Shown here: one piece after another, positions 34,303 through 42,324 of the stretch
How the letters are laid out: every line of letters starts with the position of its first letter
Numbering within the stretch: position 1 is the stretch's first letter
Assembly: GCA_030550095.1 (NCBI GenBank)
Contig: JAUQQA010000019.1
Coordinates: 1-43,703 of the forward strand
Direction: 5' to 3'
Origin: Chloroflexota bacterium
Lineage (GTDB): Bacteria; Chloroflexota; Anaerolineae; J036; Brachytrichaceae
Length of the DNA: 43,703 nucleotides
Position numbers and translations under genes: made by a program
Notes under the pieces: generated by a model
Database searches by the model: none
Seen by the model: the letters and a program-made list of their open reading frames with translations, nothing else
Told to the model about the DNA's origin: nothing

Positions 34303-34581
34303 CTAGAAACGTTCTACACCTAGCGTTAGGCACACGTCGTCCAGCAGGCGCCTTTGCTTCGGCGAGAGCTGGTCGTTGCGTAGCTGCATTTGCAGCCATC
34401 CCAGCGCCTCGCCATAGTCCGTCACTTCGAGCCCGCCGTCTCGCTCAACCACAAACACATCAATGTAATCCCCATCGGGGTATAGGAACGGCGTGCGCAC
34501 GCGGATTCCTCCAGGAGCTTCACTGCACTCGAATAGACGCAAAGGCTTCTCGAGCGCTTCACACAGTTCCCTTACGTTCAT
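34303..34581 (-). CDS. DUF1828 domain protein (N-terminal half)
   Basis: 92 residues from the ATG at 34581. DUF1828 style is seen in RVRTPFLYPDGDYIDVFVVERDGGLEVTDYGEALGWLQ and in LSPKQRRLLDDVCLTLGVERF. The ORF ends at TAG 34305-34303. The continuation of the family lies in the same frame beyond this stop. It begins 4 bp after the DUF6978-like gene, so the module is probably one transcript. Function is unknown; I recall such genes scattered in accessory regions of bacterial genomes. Confidence 0.65.
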   Translation of the reverse strand: MNVRELCEALEKPLRLFECSEAPGGIRVRTPFLYPDGDYIDVFVVERDGGLEVTDYGEALGWLQMQLRNDQLSPKQRRLLDDVCLTLGVERF

Positions 34582-34585
34582 ACGT

Positions 34586-34828
34586 TCACAACAGCAACAA
34601 GTCAAGGGCGTAGATCCGCCCGGCACCCCTGTGGAGCAGGGCATAGCTCAGTTTTCCTGCTGCGGGATTGAGTCGTCCTACCACGTCGAGTGGCCGTCCT
34701 TCCTCCGAGTGCACCGATGCTCGGAACTCGAAAGCCACACGCTGATCAGATGCTTTTCGCCAGATGATATCGCCTTCAACCCACTTGCTCGAACTAAGAA
34801 TCTGTTGAAACTCCTGATCGGTTAACAC
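34586..34828 (-). CDS. Small DUF6978-like protein, 80 aa
   Basis: 80 residues from a GTG at 34828. Reading MLTDQEFQQILSSSKWV, then a beta-rich part (GDIIWRKASDQRVAFEFRASV, LDVVGRLNPAAGKLSYALLHR) and YALDLLLL. It resembles small proteins that I recall encoded just before DUF1828 genes. The start is supported by TATACC (34841-34836), 7 bp upstream, in the same leaderless arrangement as other genes here. The next gene begins 4 bp after the stop. The family name is tentative. Confidence 0.5.
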   Translation of the reverse strand: MLTDQEFQQILSSSKWVEGDIIWRKASDQRVAFEFRASVHSEEGRPLDVVGRLNPAAGKLSYALLHRGAGRIYALDLLLL

Positions 34829-34835
34829 GACCAGA

Positions 34836-34841
34836 GGTATA
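34836..34841 (-). promoter_or_regulatory. -10 element (TATACC) of the DUF6978-like/DUF1828 module
   Basis: TATACC on the minus strand ends 7 bp before the GTG at 34828. It shares the intergenic gap with the divergent SCP2 gene's promoter. Confidence 0.35.
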
Positions 34842-34854
34842 TCACGACGGGGCT

Positions 34855-34882
34855 TTGGGCACAACTCGAGCGGCGCTATACT
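34855..34882 (+). promoter_or_regulatory. Promoter of the SCP2-der operon, leaderless type
   Basis: TTGGGC (34855-34860) and TATACT (34877-34882) lie 16 bp apart; the -10 ends 9 bp before the ATG at 34892. No SD is present. Confidence 0.5.
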
Positions 34883-34891
34883 CTTGTCGCC

Positions 34892-35323
34892 ATGAGCGCG
34901 CCGAGTGCGCCCATCCCGTTTGCCACGGCAGCGTGGGTTGCTGCCTTCAAAGACGCGATCAACGCCTCTCAGGCATACCGCGAGGCTGCGCGGCAATGGG
35001 AAGGCGACTTTTGGTTCATCCTGGAGCCGGACGCCGAGCAGCCGCGGCGCGTGTTCATGTACGTGGACCTGTGGCACGGCGAATGCCGCGAGGCGTTCGT
35101 GACGAACGACGAATCCGTGCGCACGCCAGAGTTTCGCATTTGGGCGCCTTTGCGCAATTGGCGGCGCGTGATCCAAGGCGAGATTGACCCCATCCGTGCC
35201 CTCGTGAGCGGCACGCTTAAGATTCAAGGCAACTTGGCAAAGATCATGCGCAACGTGCGCGCAGCACAAGCGCTCGTGCAGTGCGCCGCAAGCGTGCCTA
35301 CTTCGTTTGAGAGCGTCGCATGA
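34892..35323 (+). CDS. SCP2 sterol-transfer-domain protein
   Basis: 143 residues, a single soluble domain. The pattern fits bacterial SCP2-like lipid-binding proteins: AFKDAINASQAYREAARQWEGDF, a middle beta sheet, then APLRNWRRVIQGEIDPIRALVSGTLKIQGNL, where SCP2 proteins have W..v..G..dp..a...GklkikG. The ligand is unknown. It overlaps der by 4 bp (ATGA), so it is cotranscribed with it. Confidence 0.78.
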   Translation: MSAPSAPIPFATAAWVAAFKDAINASQAYREAARQWEGDFWFILEPDAEQPRRVFMYVDLWHGECREAFVTNDESVRTPEFRIWAPLRNWRRVIQGEIDPIRALVSGTLKIQGNLAKIMRNVRAAQALVQCAASVPTSFESVA

Positions 35324-36798
35324 GCAAGCCACTCGTGGCGCTCGTCGGGCGACCGAACGTCGGCAAGAGCACGTTGTTCAACCGCCTGATCGGTCAGCGC
35401 CTTTCCGTTGTGGACGACCGCCCCGGCACCACGCGCGACCGCATCCACGCGCCGTGCGAGTGGAACGGCGTGGCGTTCACCTTGGTGGACACAGGCGGGA
35501 TCGAGCCGCTCGAGCCGCTGCGCAACCGCGAGCGCACGCCGCTGGCGGAGACCTCGGCGGATTTCGTGCGCGAGATCCGCGCCCAAGCTGAGATCGCCAT
35601 TGCCGAGGCGGATGTGCTGGTGTTCGTGGTGGATGCACAGGCAGGCTTGATCGGCGCCGATGAAGCCGTGGCAGACATCTTGCGCCAGCTCATCGGTCAG
35701 CGCCAAGCAGCGGGCAAGCGCGTGCCGCCAGTAATCGTGGCAGCGAACAAGGCAGAGGCATACCCCGTGCGCCTTGCTAGCCACGAGTTCTATCGCCTTG
35801 GGTTCGACGCGGTGTACCCCGTGAGTGCGCTACACGGCATCGGCACGGGCGACTTGCTCGACGCCATCGTTGCTGCATTAGGCGCGCGCGCTGCCGCCCC
35901 CGAAGAAGAAACCTCGGAAGAAGGCGAAGGGGTGCGCCTGGCGTTGGTGGGGCGGCCGAACGTGGGCAAGTCCTCGCTGTTCAATCGCCTCATCGGCGAG
36001 GAGCGCGTGATCGTGAGCAACGTCCCCGGCACCACGCGCGACCCCGTGGACACGCGCCTCACCTTCACCGAGGCGCCTGAGGGCGCGCCGGTGACCATCA
36101 CGCTGATCGACACGGCGGGCATCCGCCGGCGCGGACACATCACGCCTGGCGCGGAGCAGTGGAGCGTGTTGCGCGCCTTCAAGGCAATCCAACGCGCCGA
36201 CGTTGCGTTGTTGCTGCTCGACGCAACGGAGGGCATCGTGGCGCAGGATGAGCACGTCGCGGGCTATGTGCTCGACGAATACAAAGGCGCCGTTGTGCTG
36301 GTGAACAAGTGGGATCAAATCGAAAGCGCAGAGCGCGTGCAGCGCACAGCGCGGCTTGTGGAGGGGTTCGGCTTGCTCACCCCCAAGATGCAAACGTTCC
36401 TCGAAGCAGTGCAAACGCGCTTCAACTTCATGGCGTACGCGCCAGTGTTGTTCATCAGCGCCAAGACCGGCTTTCGCACGGAGCAGATTTTGCCCACTGC
36501 GCTGCGCGTCTATGAAGCGCGCTCCATGCGCATCGCCACAAGTAAGCTCATGGACTTAGTGCGCGATGCGCTTCAGCGACACACGCCTTCGCAAGGAGGG
36601 CGGCGGCTTAAGATCTTCATGGCGTCTCAAGTGGGCGTGAACCCGCCAACCTTTGTGTTTCACGTCAATGACCCCGATCTGGCGCACTTCACCTATCGCC
36701 GCTTTCTGGAAAACCGCATCCGCGAGGAATACACCTTCCTTGGCACACCTATTCGCTTGATCTTCCGCGGGCGCGAGGAGGAGCGCCCAACCCGTTAG
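35320..36798 (+). CDS. der: Ribosome-assembly GTPase Der (EngA)
   Basis: 492 residues. Der has two tandem GTPase domains and a KH-like C-terminal domain and acts in 50S maturation. G1 motifs GRPNVGKST (about 11) and GRPNVGKSS (about 211), G3 DTGG and DTAG, G4 NKAE and NKWD are all present. The linker between the domains (EEETSEEGEG) is acidic. The KH part near the end has INPPTFVFHVND-like text (VNPPTFVFHVNDP) and FLENRIREEY. First domain's NKxD is NKAE, a slight departure. Essential in most bacteria. Confidence 0.97.
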   Translation: MSKPLVALVGRPNVGKSTLFNRLIGQRLSVVDDRPGTTRDRIHAPCEWNGVAFTLVDTGGIEPLEPLRNRERTPLAETSADFVREIRAQAEIAIAEADVLVFVVDAQAGLIGADEAVADILRQLIGQRQAAGKRVPPVIVAANKAEAYPVRLASHEFYRLGFDAVYPVSALHGIGTGDLLDAIVAALGARAAAPEEETSEEGEGVRLALVGRPNVGKSSLFNRLIGEERVIVSNVPGTTRDPVDTRLTFTEAPEGAPVTITLIDTAGIRRRGHITPGAEQWSVLRAFKAIQRADVALLLLDATEGIVAQDEHVAGYVLDEYKGAVVLVNKWDQIESAERVQRTARLVEGFGLLTPKMQTFLEAVQTRFNFMAYAPVLFISAKTGFRTEQILPTALRVYEARSMRIATSKLMDLVRDALQRHTPSQGGRRLKIFMASQVGVNPPTFVFHVNDPDLAHFTYRRFLENRIREEYTFLGTPIRLIFRGREEERPTR

Positions 36799-36869
36799 CG
36801 CATCCCGCTACAATCCGCCTTGCGCGCTAAGAGCTGGCGCGTAATCCCTCAGAGCATTGGGAGAAGCGC

Positions 36870-37505
36870 ATGGAGCATCGTCGCCTAGATTCACATTTGA
36901 CGCAAGAGGGCAGCGTGGAGGTGATCTGCGGCTGCATGTTCAGTGGCAAAACGGAAGAGCTCATCCGCCGCGTGCGGCGCGCGATCATCGCACGGCAGAA
37001 GGTGCAGGTCTTCAAGCCAACCCTAGATACGCGCTACGCGATCGACGAGGTGAAGTCGCACAACGGCTTGGGGATCGACGCTGTGCCTGTTGCTTCAGCG
37101 CGTGAGCTTTTCGAGCGCGTTGAGCCAGATACAGAGGTGGTGGCGATTGACGAGGCGCAGTTCTTCGACGACGAATTGCCCGACGTGGTGAACGCACTTG
37201 CGGACGAAGGGCGGCGCGTGATCTGTGCCGGCTTGGACCTCGACTTTCGCGGCGAACCGTTCGGACCCATGCCGACGCTGTTGTGCATCGCTGACCGTGT
37301 GGACAAGCTCACCGCGATTTGCGTGGTGAGCGGCAAACCCGCCACGCGCACTCAGCGCATCATCAATGGGCAGCCCGCTCACTACGACGACCCCATCATC
37401 CTTGTCGGTGCTAGCGAGAGTTACGAGCCGCGCGCGCGGCGCTACCACGAGGTGCCCGGCAAACCCGTGCGCTTTCGGCGCATGTCCATGAGCAAACACC
37501 GATGA
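36870..37505 (+). CDS. tdk: Thymidine kinase (type II) lacking most zinc ligands
   Basis: 211 residues. Phosphorylates thymidine/deoxyuridine with ATP in pyrimidine salvage. P-loop [11 protein letters not shown] at about 21-31, DEAQFF near 94-99, [19 protein letters not shown] (lid) and [12 protein letters not shown] near 163. The zinc-binding cysteines are mostly gone: where C..C is usual the sequence reads AICVVSG, and where YEARCR is usual it reads YEPRARRYH. It is followed by hpt (ATGA overlap), forming a nucleoside/base salvage operon. GGGAGAAG precedes the start; TACAAT at 36809-36814 may be the -10. Confidence 0.93.
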   Translation: MEHRRLDSHLTQEGSVEVICGCMFSGKTEELIRRVRRAIIARQKVQVFKPTLDTRYAIDEVKSHNGLGIDAVPVASARELFERVEPDTEVVAIDEAQFFDDELPDVVNALADEGRRVICAGLDLDFRGEPFGPMPTLLCIADRVDKLTAICVVSGKPATRTQRIINGQPAHYDDPIILVGASESYEPRARRYHEVPGKPVRFRRMSMSKHR

Positions 37506-38071
37506 GCGAACTGCAACGCTCTGCGCCCTTCGTGCAGCCCTCCGAGAAACGACTACCCAATGGGCTGCGCCTGCTGATCGACGAGGCGACGCTCGCAGCG
37601 CGCGTGCGCGAGATCGCGGCGCAGATCAACACCGACTACGCAGACAAGGATCTGTTGCTGGTGGGCATTTTGCGCGGCGGCTTTGTCTTCCTCGCCGATC
37701 TCATCCGACATCTCACGGTCGCGTGCACGCTGGATTTCATGTGCGTCACTTCATACGAGCCAGGCGCGCGCAGCTCCAATCGCTCGCCGCGCATCCTGCT
37801 CGACCTGCGTGAGGACATCCTGGGCAAGCACGTGTTGCTCGTCGAGGACATCGTGGACAGCGGCTACACTTTTGATCATCTCTTGCAACTGCTGCGCACG
37901 CGAGAGCCAGCAAGCCTCAAAGTGTGCGCGTTGCTCAGCAAACCTGCGCGCCGTGAGGTGCCCGTCCCTATTGACTACTTGGGCTTTGAGATCCCCGATC
38001 TCTTCGTGTGTGGTTACGGGATTGACGCAGATGAGCGCTACCGCAACTTGCCCTACGTTGCAGCGCTGTGA
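37502..38071 (+). CDS. hpt: Hypoxanthine phosphoribosyltransferase, copy 1
   Basis: 189 residues. Makes IMP (and perhaps GMP) from hypoxanthine/guanine and [16 protein letters not shown] near 56-67, SYEPGARSS loop, PRPP motif [10 protein letters not shown] at about 114-123, LLSKPARRE and the late [16 protein letters not shown] are the HPRT signature in order. About 20 residues precede the usual start. The start overlaps the tdk stop (ATGA). The second copy begins 15 bp after the stop. Confidence 0.93.
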   Translation: MSELQRSAPFVQPSEKRLPNGLRLLIDEATLAARVREIAAQINTDYADKDLLLVGILRGGFVFLADLIRHLTVACTLDFMCVTSYEPGARSSNRSPRILLDLREDILGKHVLLVEDIVDSGYTFDHLLQLLRTREPASLKVCALLSKPARREVPVPIDYLGFEIPDLFVCGYGIDADERYRNLPYVAAL

Positions 38072-38086
38072 GCGTGGGAGGACGCC

Positions 38087-38656
38087 ATGCCGTTGACCGA
38101 GACACTCGCACAACAGGGCTACGAATTAGTGCTTGACCGTGTGCTGATTGACGCGCCCACGTTGCAAGCGCGTGTCGCTGAGTTGGGCGCGCAAATCAGC
38201 GCCGATTACGCGGGGAAGACCCCGCTGTTGGTGTGCATCCTCCGCGGTGGTGTGATGTTCCTCAGCGACCTTTCGCGCGCGCTGACCATCCCCCATCATC
38301 TGGACTTCATGGCGGTCTCTTCCTATGGCGTGGGGGCGCGCCTCACGCGAGGCAGCCCGCGCATCACGCTCGACCTCAACACCGACGTGCGCGGCCGGCA
38401 TGTGCTTATCGTCGAGGACATCGTGGACAGCGGGCACACGCTCGACCACGTCTTGCGCTTGTTGCAGGCGCGCGAGCCGGCTTCGCTGCGCGTGTGTACG
38501 TTGCTGGACAAGCCCTCGCGCCGCGAGGTATACGTGCCGATCGCTTACCGCGGCTTTGAAATCCCTGATGAGTTCGTCTTCGGTTACGGGCTTGACCTGG
38601 ACGAGTACTTCCGCAACCTGCCGTTCATCGGCGTGGTGAAGAAAGAGTACCAATGA
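38087..38656 (+). CDS. hpt: Hypoxanthine phosphoribosyltransferase, copy 2
   Basis: 189 residues, a clear paralogue of the preceding protein (shared [15 protein letters not shown] at about 109-118, REPASLRVCTLLDKPSRRE, GYGLDLDEYFRNLPFIGVV). It differs in the flexible loop (SYGVGARLTRGSP) and in having LLDKPSRR, closer to well-studied HPRTs, where the first copy has [19 protein letters not shown] precedes the ATG. The two copies may differ in base preference; the sequence alone cannot decide. Confidence 0.93.
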   Translation: MPLTETLAQQGYELVLDRVLIDAPTLQARVAELGAQISADYAGKTPLLVCILRGGVMFLSDLSRALTIPHHLDFMAVSSYGVGARLTRGSPRITLDLNTDVRGRHVLIVEDIVDSGHTLDHVLRLLQAREPASLRVCTLLDKPSRREVYVPIAYRGFEIPDEFVFGYGLDLDEYFRNLPFIGVVKKEYQ

Positions 38657-38660
38657 ACAG

Positions 38661-39356
38661 CTACGCTGCTCCAGCTTGATGCAGCGACGAGGCCGCGTGC
38701 TGGGAGGGCGCTGCAAAGTAGCCTGGCACGCGGAGCGGTGGTGGGAACACCATGCGAAAAGCCGTGACCGCAATGACGAGCAGCGGGCGAAACGGCGAGA
38801 CATCCGGGAACACCTCAGGGGCCACGACTAATTCATGCACACGGCAAAGGCGCGCCCAGCCATGCGCTCGCGGCTGCGTGATCAGCAAGTCCTCGCCTTG
38901 ACGTTGCCCCAAACGCAAGGGGAAGAGCGCGCTGCTCACCGGGAAACGTGGGCCGAAAGGTTGAACGCATGCAAGCATGGCGAGGCGTTCGCCCTTGTGC
39001 ACGTGCAGGCAAGCGCGCCCGTGCGAGTTCTGGTGCTGTTCGAAGCGCGCCACCTGTTTAGGAATGCCCCAATTGGCGCGTCCCCATTGCGCGCTTGCCT
39101 CGGTGCTGACGTAGATTGTGCTGATGGAAAACAAGCGCTGCCTATTCAACGCAAAGCGCCCCGGCGCAAGCAACCACTCGTCGTACGCCCCTGCGTTGCT
39201 TTGTTGGTAGTGCACCCACATCATGGTGCCGAGCGTGTCATGCAAGGCTTGGCGTTGCCACTCCTCAAGCCCTGCATGCTCAAGCACGAAGGCGTGTGGA
39301 AGGCGATACAACCAGATGTAGCCGTAGCCGTTGAGCCTCCAGGGTGGCGCGCTCAT
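38661..39356 (-). CDS. Acetoacetate-decarboxylase-family protein
   Basis: 231 residues. The family pattern is seen in [30 protein letters not shown]. The lysine in GIPK aligns with the Schiff-base lysine of acetoacetate decarboxylase (YPKK). The following lysine, which lowers its pKa in the clostridial enzyme, is Gln here, so the reaction may differ from acetoacetate decarboxylation. The first ~40 residues ([15 protein letters not shown]) match a common ADC-like start. The start overlaps the carboxyltransferase stop by 4 bp. Last gene of a coupled five-gene run. Confidence 0.78.
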   Translation of the reverse strand: MSAPPWRLNGYGYIWLYRLPHAFVLEHAGLEEWQRQALHDTLGTMMWVHYQQSNAGAYDEWLLAPGRFALNRQRLFSISTIYVSTEASAQWGRANWGIPKQVARFEQHQNSHGRACLHVHKGERLAMLACVQPFGPRFPVSSALFPLRLGQRQGEDLLITQPRAHGWARLCRVHELVVAPEVFPDVSPFRPLLVIAVTAFRMVFPPPLRVPGYFAAPSQHAASSLHQAGAA

Positions 39357-40912
39357 AGCGGGATGTTGCCGTGTTTGCGTGGTGGGTTGCTGTCGCGCTT
39401 GTTGCGCAGCATTTGCAAGGCGTTGATCAGGCGTGGGCGAGTTTCATGGGGTTCGATGATGTCGTCAATGAAGCCGTATTGCGCGGCAACCCAGGGGTTG
39501 GTCACCTCTTCTTCATACTGGCGCACGAGTTCGGCTTTTTTCGCTGCAGGGTCCTCAGCAGCGGCGATTTCGCGTCGGTAGATGATGCTCACGGCCCCCT
39601 CAGCGCCCATCACCGCTAGCTCTGCGCTGGGCCAAGCGAGCACGAGATCGCCGCGCGTTGCGCGAGGGTTGAGCACGCAGTAGGCGCCGCCGTAGGCTTT
39701 GCGCGTGATCACGGTGATCTTGGGCACGGTCGCCTCGCAGTAAGCGTAGAGCAGCTTGGCGCCGCTGCGGATGATGCCGCCGTGTTCCTGCGCGACGCCA
39801 GGGAGAAAGCCAGGCACGTCCTCAAAGGTGATGATGGGGATGTTGAAGGCGTCGCAGAAGCGCACGAAGCGCGCGGCTTTCTCGCTGGCTTTGATGTCCA
39901 GCACGCCCGCAAGCACGGCGGGTTGATTTGCGACGATGCCCACTGTTTGTCCGCCAAGCCGCGCGAAGCCAATGATGATGTTCGTCGCGTAATGCTCCTG
40001 CACCTCGAAGAACGTGCCCGCGTCCACCACGCGGCTGATCACCTCTTTCATATCGTAGGGCTTGTTTGGGTTGTCGGGCACGATGCGGTCAAGTTCCTCA
40101 TCAGTGCGCAGCGGGTCATCGGTGCTTTTGACGCGCGGCGGGTCTTCCATGTTGTTGCTTGGCAGGTAGCTGAGCAGCTTGCGGATGAGGAAGAGGCAAT
40201 CGCCTTCGCTCTCGGCTGCGAAGTGTGCCACGCCGCTGATGGTGTTGTGCACCATCGCGCCGCCTAGCTCCTCGAAGGTGACGTCTTCGTGCGTCACGGC
40301 TTTTACCACATCAGGCCCAGTGAGGAACATGTAGCTGTTGTTCTTCACCATGAAGATAAAGTCGGTGAGCGCTGGGGAGTACACCGCGCCGCCTGCGCAT
40401 GGGCCCATGATGGCGCTGATTTGGGGGATCACGCCGCTGGAGAGCGTGTTGCGCAGGAAGATCTCGCTGTAGCCCACCAGTGAGGCAAGTCCCTCCTGGA
40501 TGCGCGCGCCGCCGCTGTCGTTCAAGCCGATGATCGGCGCGCCGTTCTTCAGCGCCATATCTTGGATTTTGACGATCTTGCTGGCGTGCGCAGCGCCGAG
40601 GCTGCCGCCGAGGATGGTGAAGTCTTGGGAGTACACGTACACCAGTCGCCCATCAATCGTGCCCCAACCCGTCACCACGCCATCGGTGAGGTAGCGATGG
40701 TTGCTCATGCCGATGCCAGTGGTGCGGTTAGTGACGAAAGCATCAATCTCGCGGAAAGAGCCAGGATCAAGCAGCAACTCAAGGCGCTCGCGTGCGGTGA
40801 GCTTGCCGCGCGCGCGCTGTTGTTGCACGCGCTCTTCGCCGCCACCTTGGCGGCTCCGTTCGCGCATTTCGCGCAGTTTGGCGATGCGGGGATCGAGGGT
40901 GTCTGAGGTCAT
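39353..40912 (-). CDS. Acyl-CoA carboxylase, carboxyltransferase (beta) subunit, PccB/MmdA type
   Basis: 519 residues, full length. Transfers CO2 from carboxybiotin to an acyl-CoA such as propionyl-CoA. It starts with a helix [42 protein letters not shown]. The N-half has [12 protein letters not shown] and [11 protein letters not shown]. The C-half has [35 protein letters not shown] and [11 protein letters not shown]. These place it among propionyl/methylmalonyl-type subunits. The biotin carboxylase/BCCP partner is not in the window. Both ends overlap neighbours by 4 bp. Confidence 0.93.
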   Translation of the reverse strand: MTSDTLDPRIAKLREMRERSRQGGGEERVQQQRARGKLTARERLELLLDPGSFREIDAFVTNRTTGIGMSNHRYLTDGVVTGWGTIDGRLVYVYSQDFTILGGSLGAAHASKIVKIQDMALKNGAPIIGLNDSGGARIQEGLASLVGYSEIFLRNTLSSGVIPQISAIMGPCAGGAVYSPALTDFIFMVKNNSYMFLTGPDVVKAVTHEDVTFEELGGAMVHNTISGVAHFAAESEGDCLFLIRKLLSYLPSNNMEDPPRVKSTDDPLRTDEELDRIVPDNPNKPYDMKEVISRVVDAGTFFEVQEHYATNIIIGFARLGGQTVGIVANQPAVLAGVLDIKASEKAARFVRFCDAFNIPIITFEDVPGFLPGVAQEHGGIIRSGAKLLYAYCEATVPKITVITRKAYGGAYCVLNPRATRGDLVLAWPSAELAVMGAEGAVSIIYRREIAAAEDPAAKKAELVRQYEEEVTNPWVAAQYGFIDDIIEPHETRPRLINALQMLRNKRDSNPPRKHGNIPL

Positions 40913-41328
40913 AACTTCGGTCGCTCGTTTGCAGAGGTATTGGATGAAGATGAAGGCGTAGGACGGGAAAAAGGCACGAGGAGCAGAATTGTGCTGAGCA
41001 CGAGGACGGCGCTGGTCAACGCAGCAAAGCCTAGCCGCGTTTGCGCCTCAGACGCGCGCGTCCCCAGCCACTGCTCGGCGAGCGCAAACACCTGATGCAC
41101 GCTGATGGCTGTGATGGTAACACGCGCTGCGCTGCGTGTGCGCTGGGCAATGCCGAGCGCGCAGCCCAGAAACACCCATGCCCAAACGATGCTGGAGAGC
41201 GCCGCATAAGCGAGCCAAGCGTGCGGGAGCACAAGCTCACGCAGCAACATCTGCACTGCCTCCCAAGCGCGCAGCCCGTTCCACACGGCAAGCCCGCCAA
41301 GCAAGAGCAGCAGTAGCGAACGTCTCAT
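40909..41328 (-). CDS. Small four-helix membrane protein, unknown
   Basis: 139 residues from the ATG at 41328 (ATGA overlap with the FAD gene); an in-frame ATG at 41376 would overlap that gene by 52 bp and is rejected. Four hydrophobic segments: [53 protein letters not shown] and [17 protein letters not shown]. The C-terminus is Ser/Thr-rich. No family is recognised. Coupled to genes on both sides. Confidence 0.75.
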   Translation of the reverse strand: MRRSLLLLLLGGLAVWNGLRAWEAVQMLLRELVLPHAWLAYAALSSIVWAWVFLGCALGIAQRTRSAARVTITAISVHQVFALAEQWLGTRASEAQTRLGFAALTSAVLVLSTILLLVPFSRPTPSSSSNTSANERPKL

Positions 41329-42314
41329 GGCGTTTGCATCAAAGCGAGCACGCGCTCGCAGACGATTGGCGCCCAAGCAGCGCCAAAGGGACCTAGCCCG
41401 ATGGCGTAGAGCACGGGCATTGGTGCATTCAGTTGCCCCACCAGCGGCATGCCATCGCTGCCCTTGGTGAGCACACCGCTGGATTGCTCCGCGGTGTACG
41501 AGAGCAAATCGGCATCGAGCTGGTTCAACATTGCCACAAGCTGTGGGCGCAGCGCAGCAGGGTTGGAGCTACAGGCCATCGCATGCACGCTGTTGTCCTC
41601 GAGCGGTATCAGCGCAAACGTGCCCTCGTCCACCACGATGGGTTGCTCAAAGCGCTTGGCGTGTGCTGGGCGCGGTTGGGAGCGCCACGTGATGCTCGCC
41701 ATGAATTGCACTGAGTCGCCAAGGTAGGGCGAGAGCAAGCCTGCAAAAGCGTTGGTCGCCAGCACGATCGACGAGGCGGGAAGCGTGTAGCCCTGCGCGA
41801 GCGCATAAACGGCATCCGGGCCGCGCTCAAGGCTTTCAATCTCTATTGGCGAGTGCACCGCCAGGGCATGTTGGCGCAACAGCGCCGCGCGCAACTGCTC
41901 GAGGTCAACCAGCAGCCCTGATTCTGTGAGCAATCCCTCGGCAACGGCATCTTGGTGAATGGGGAGTGCCCCGTGCCATTGGGCTTTGGTGTCTATTTTG
42001 AGGCGTGCGATGTTCAAGAGTCGCGTGCGTGCCTCATCGTGGGTGGCGAGATAGGCGATGCGGCACGAGCGTGCTGGGATGCTGTAAGTCTTGCACAGCT
42101 GATGCATCAGCTCTACCCCGCACATGGTCTCTTGCCAATGCGAGGGTTGGGGGGCGACCAACCCTAATGACCGACGCGTGGCGCTGCCAGCGGCACCAAG
42201 CGCGTCCACTAAGGCGACGCGAACGCCTCGTTCGGCGAGCTGTGCTGCGATCAGCACGCCCGTTAGCCCCGCACCAACAACAAGCACATCGTAATGCGAT
42301 GCACGAGTGTCCAT
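41325..42314 (-). CDS. FAD-dependent oxidoreductase (DAO family)
   Basis: 329 residues, short for the family (about 370-400). N-terminal Rossmann motif VLVVGAGLTGVLIAAQLAERGVRVALVD, then the RRSLGLVAPQP loop that contacts FAD. A second FAD motif near IVLATNAFAG follows. The C-terminus has GSDGMPLVGQL and YAIGLGPFGAAWAP, the usual GxxxG region next to the isoalloxazine ring. Amine or amino-acid oxidation is typical, but the substrate is unknown. Starts 10 bp after the decarboxylase stop. Confidence 0.87.
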   Translation of the reverse strand: MDTRASHYDVLVVGAGLTGVLIAAQLAERGVRVALVDALGAAGSATRRSLGLVAPQPSHWQETMCGVELMHQLCKTYSIPARSCRIAYLATHDEARTRLLNIARLKIDTKAQWHGALPIHQDAVAEGLLTESGLLVDLEQLRAALLRQHALAVHSPIEIESLERGPDAVYALAQGYTLPASSIVLATNAFAGLLSPYLGDSVQFMASITWRSQPRPAHAKRFEQPIVVDEGTFALIPLEDNSVHAMACSSNPAALRPQLVAMLNQLDADLLSYTAEQSSGVLTKGSDGMPLVGQLNAPMPVLYAIGLGPFGAAWAPIVCERVLALMQTP

Positions 42315-42324
42315 GACTTCTTGG

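Noticed and set aside
34293-34303. Genome-wide reassignment of TAG as a sense codon
   Set aside because: TAG is used as the normal stop elsewhere in the window, for example the isochorismatase and ABC permease genes, and both are followed at once by converging genes.
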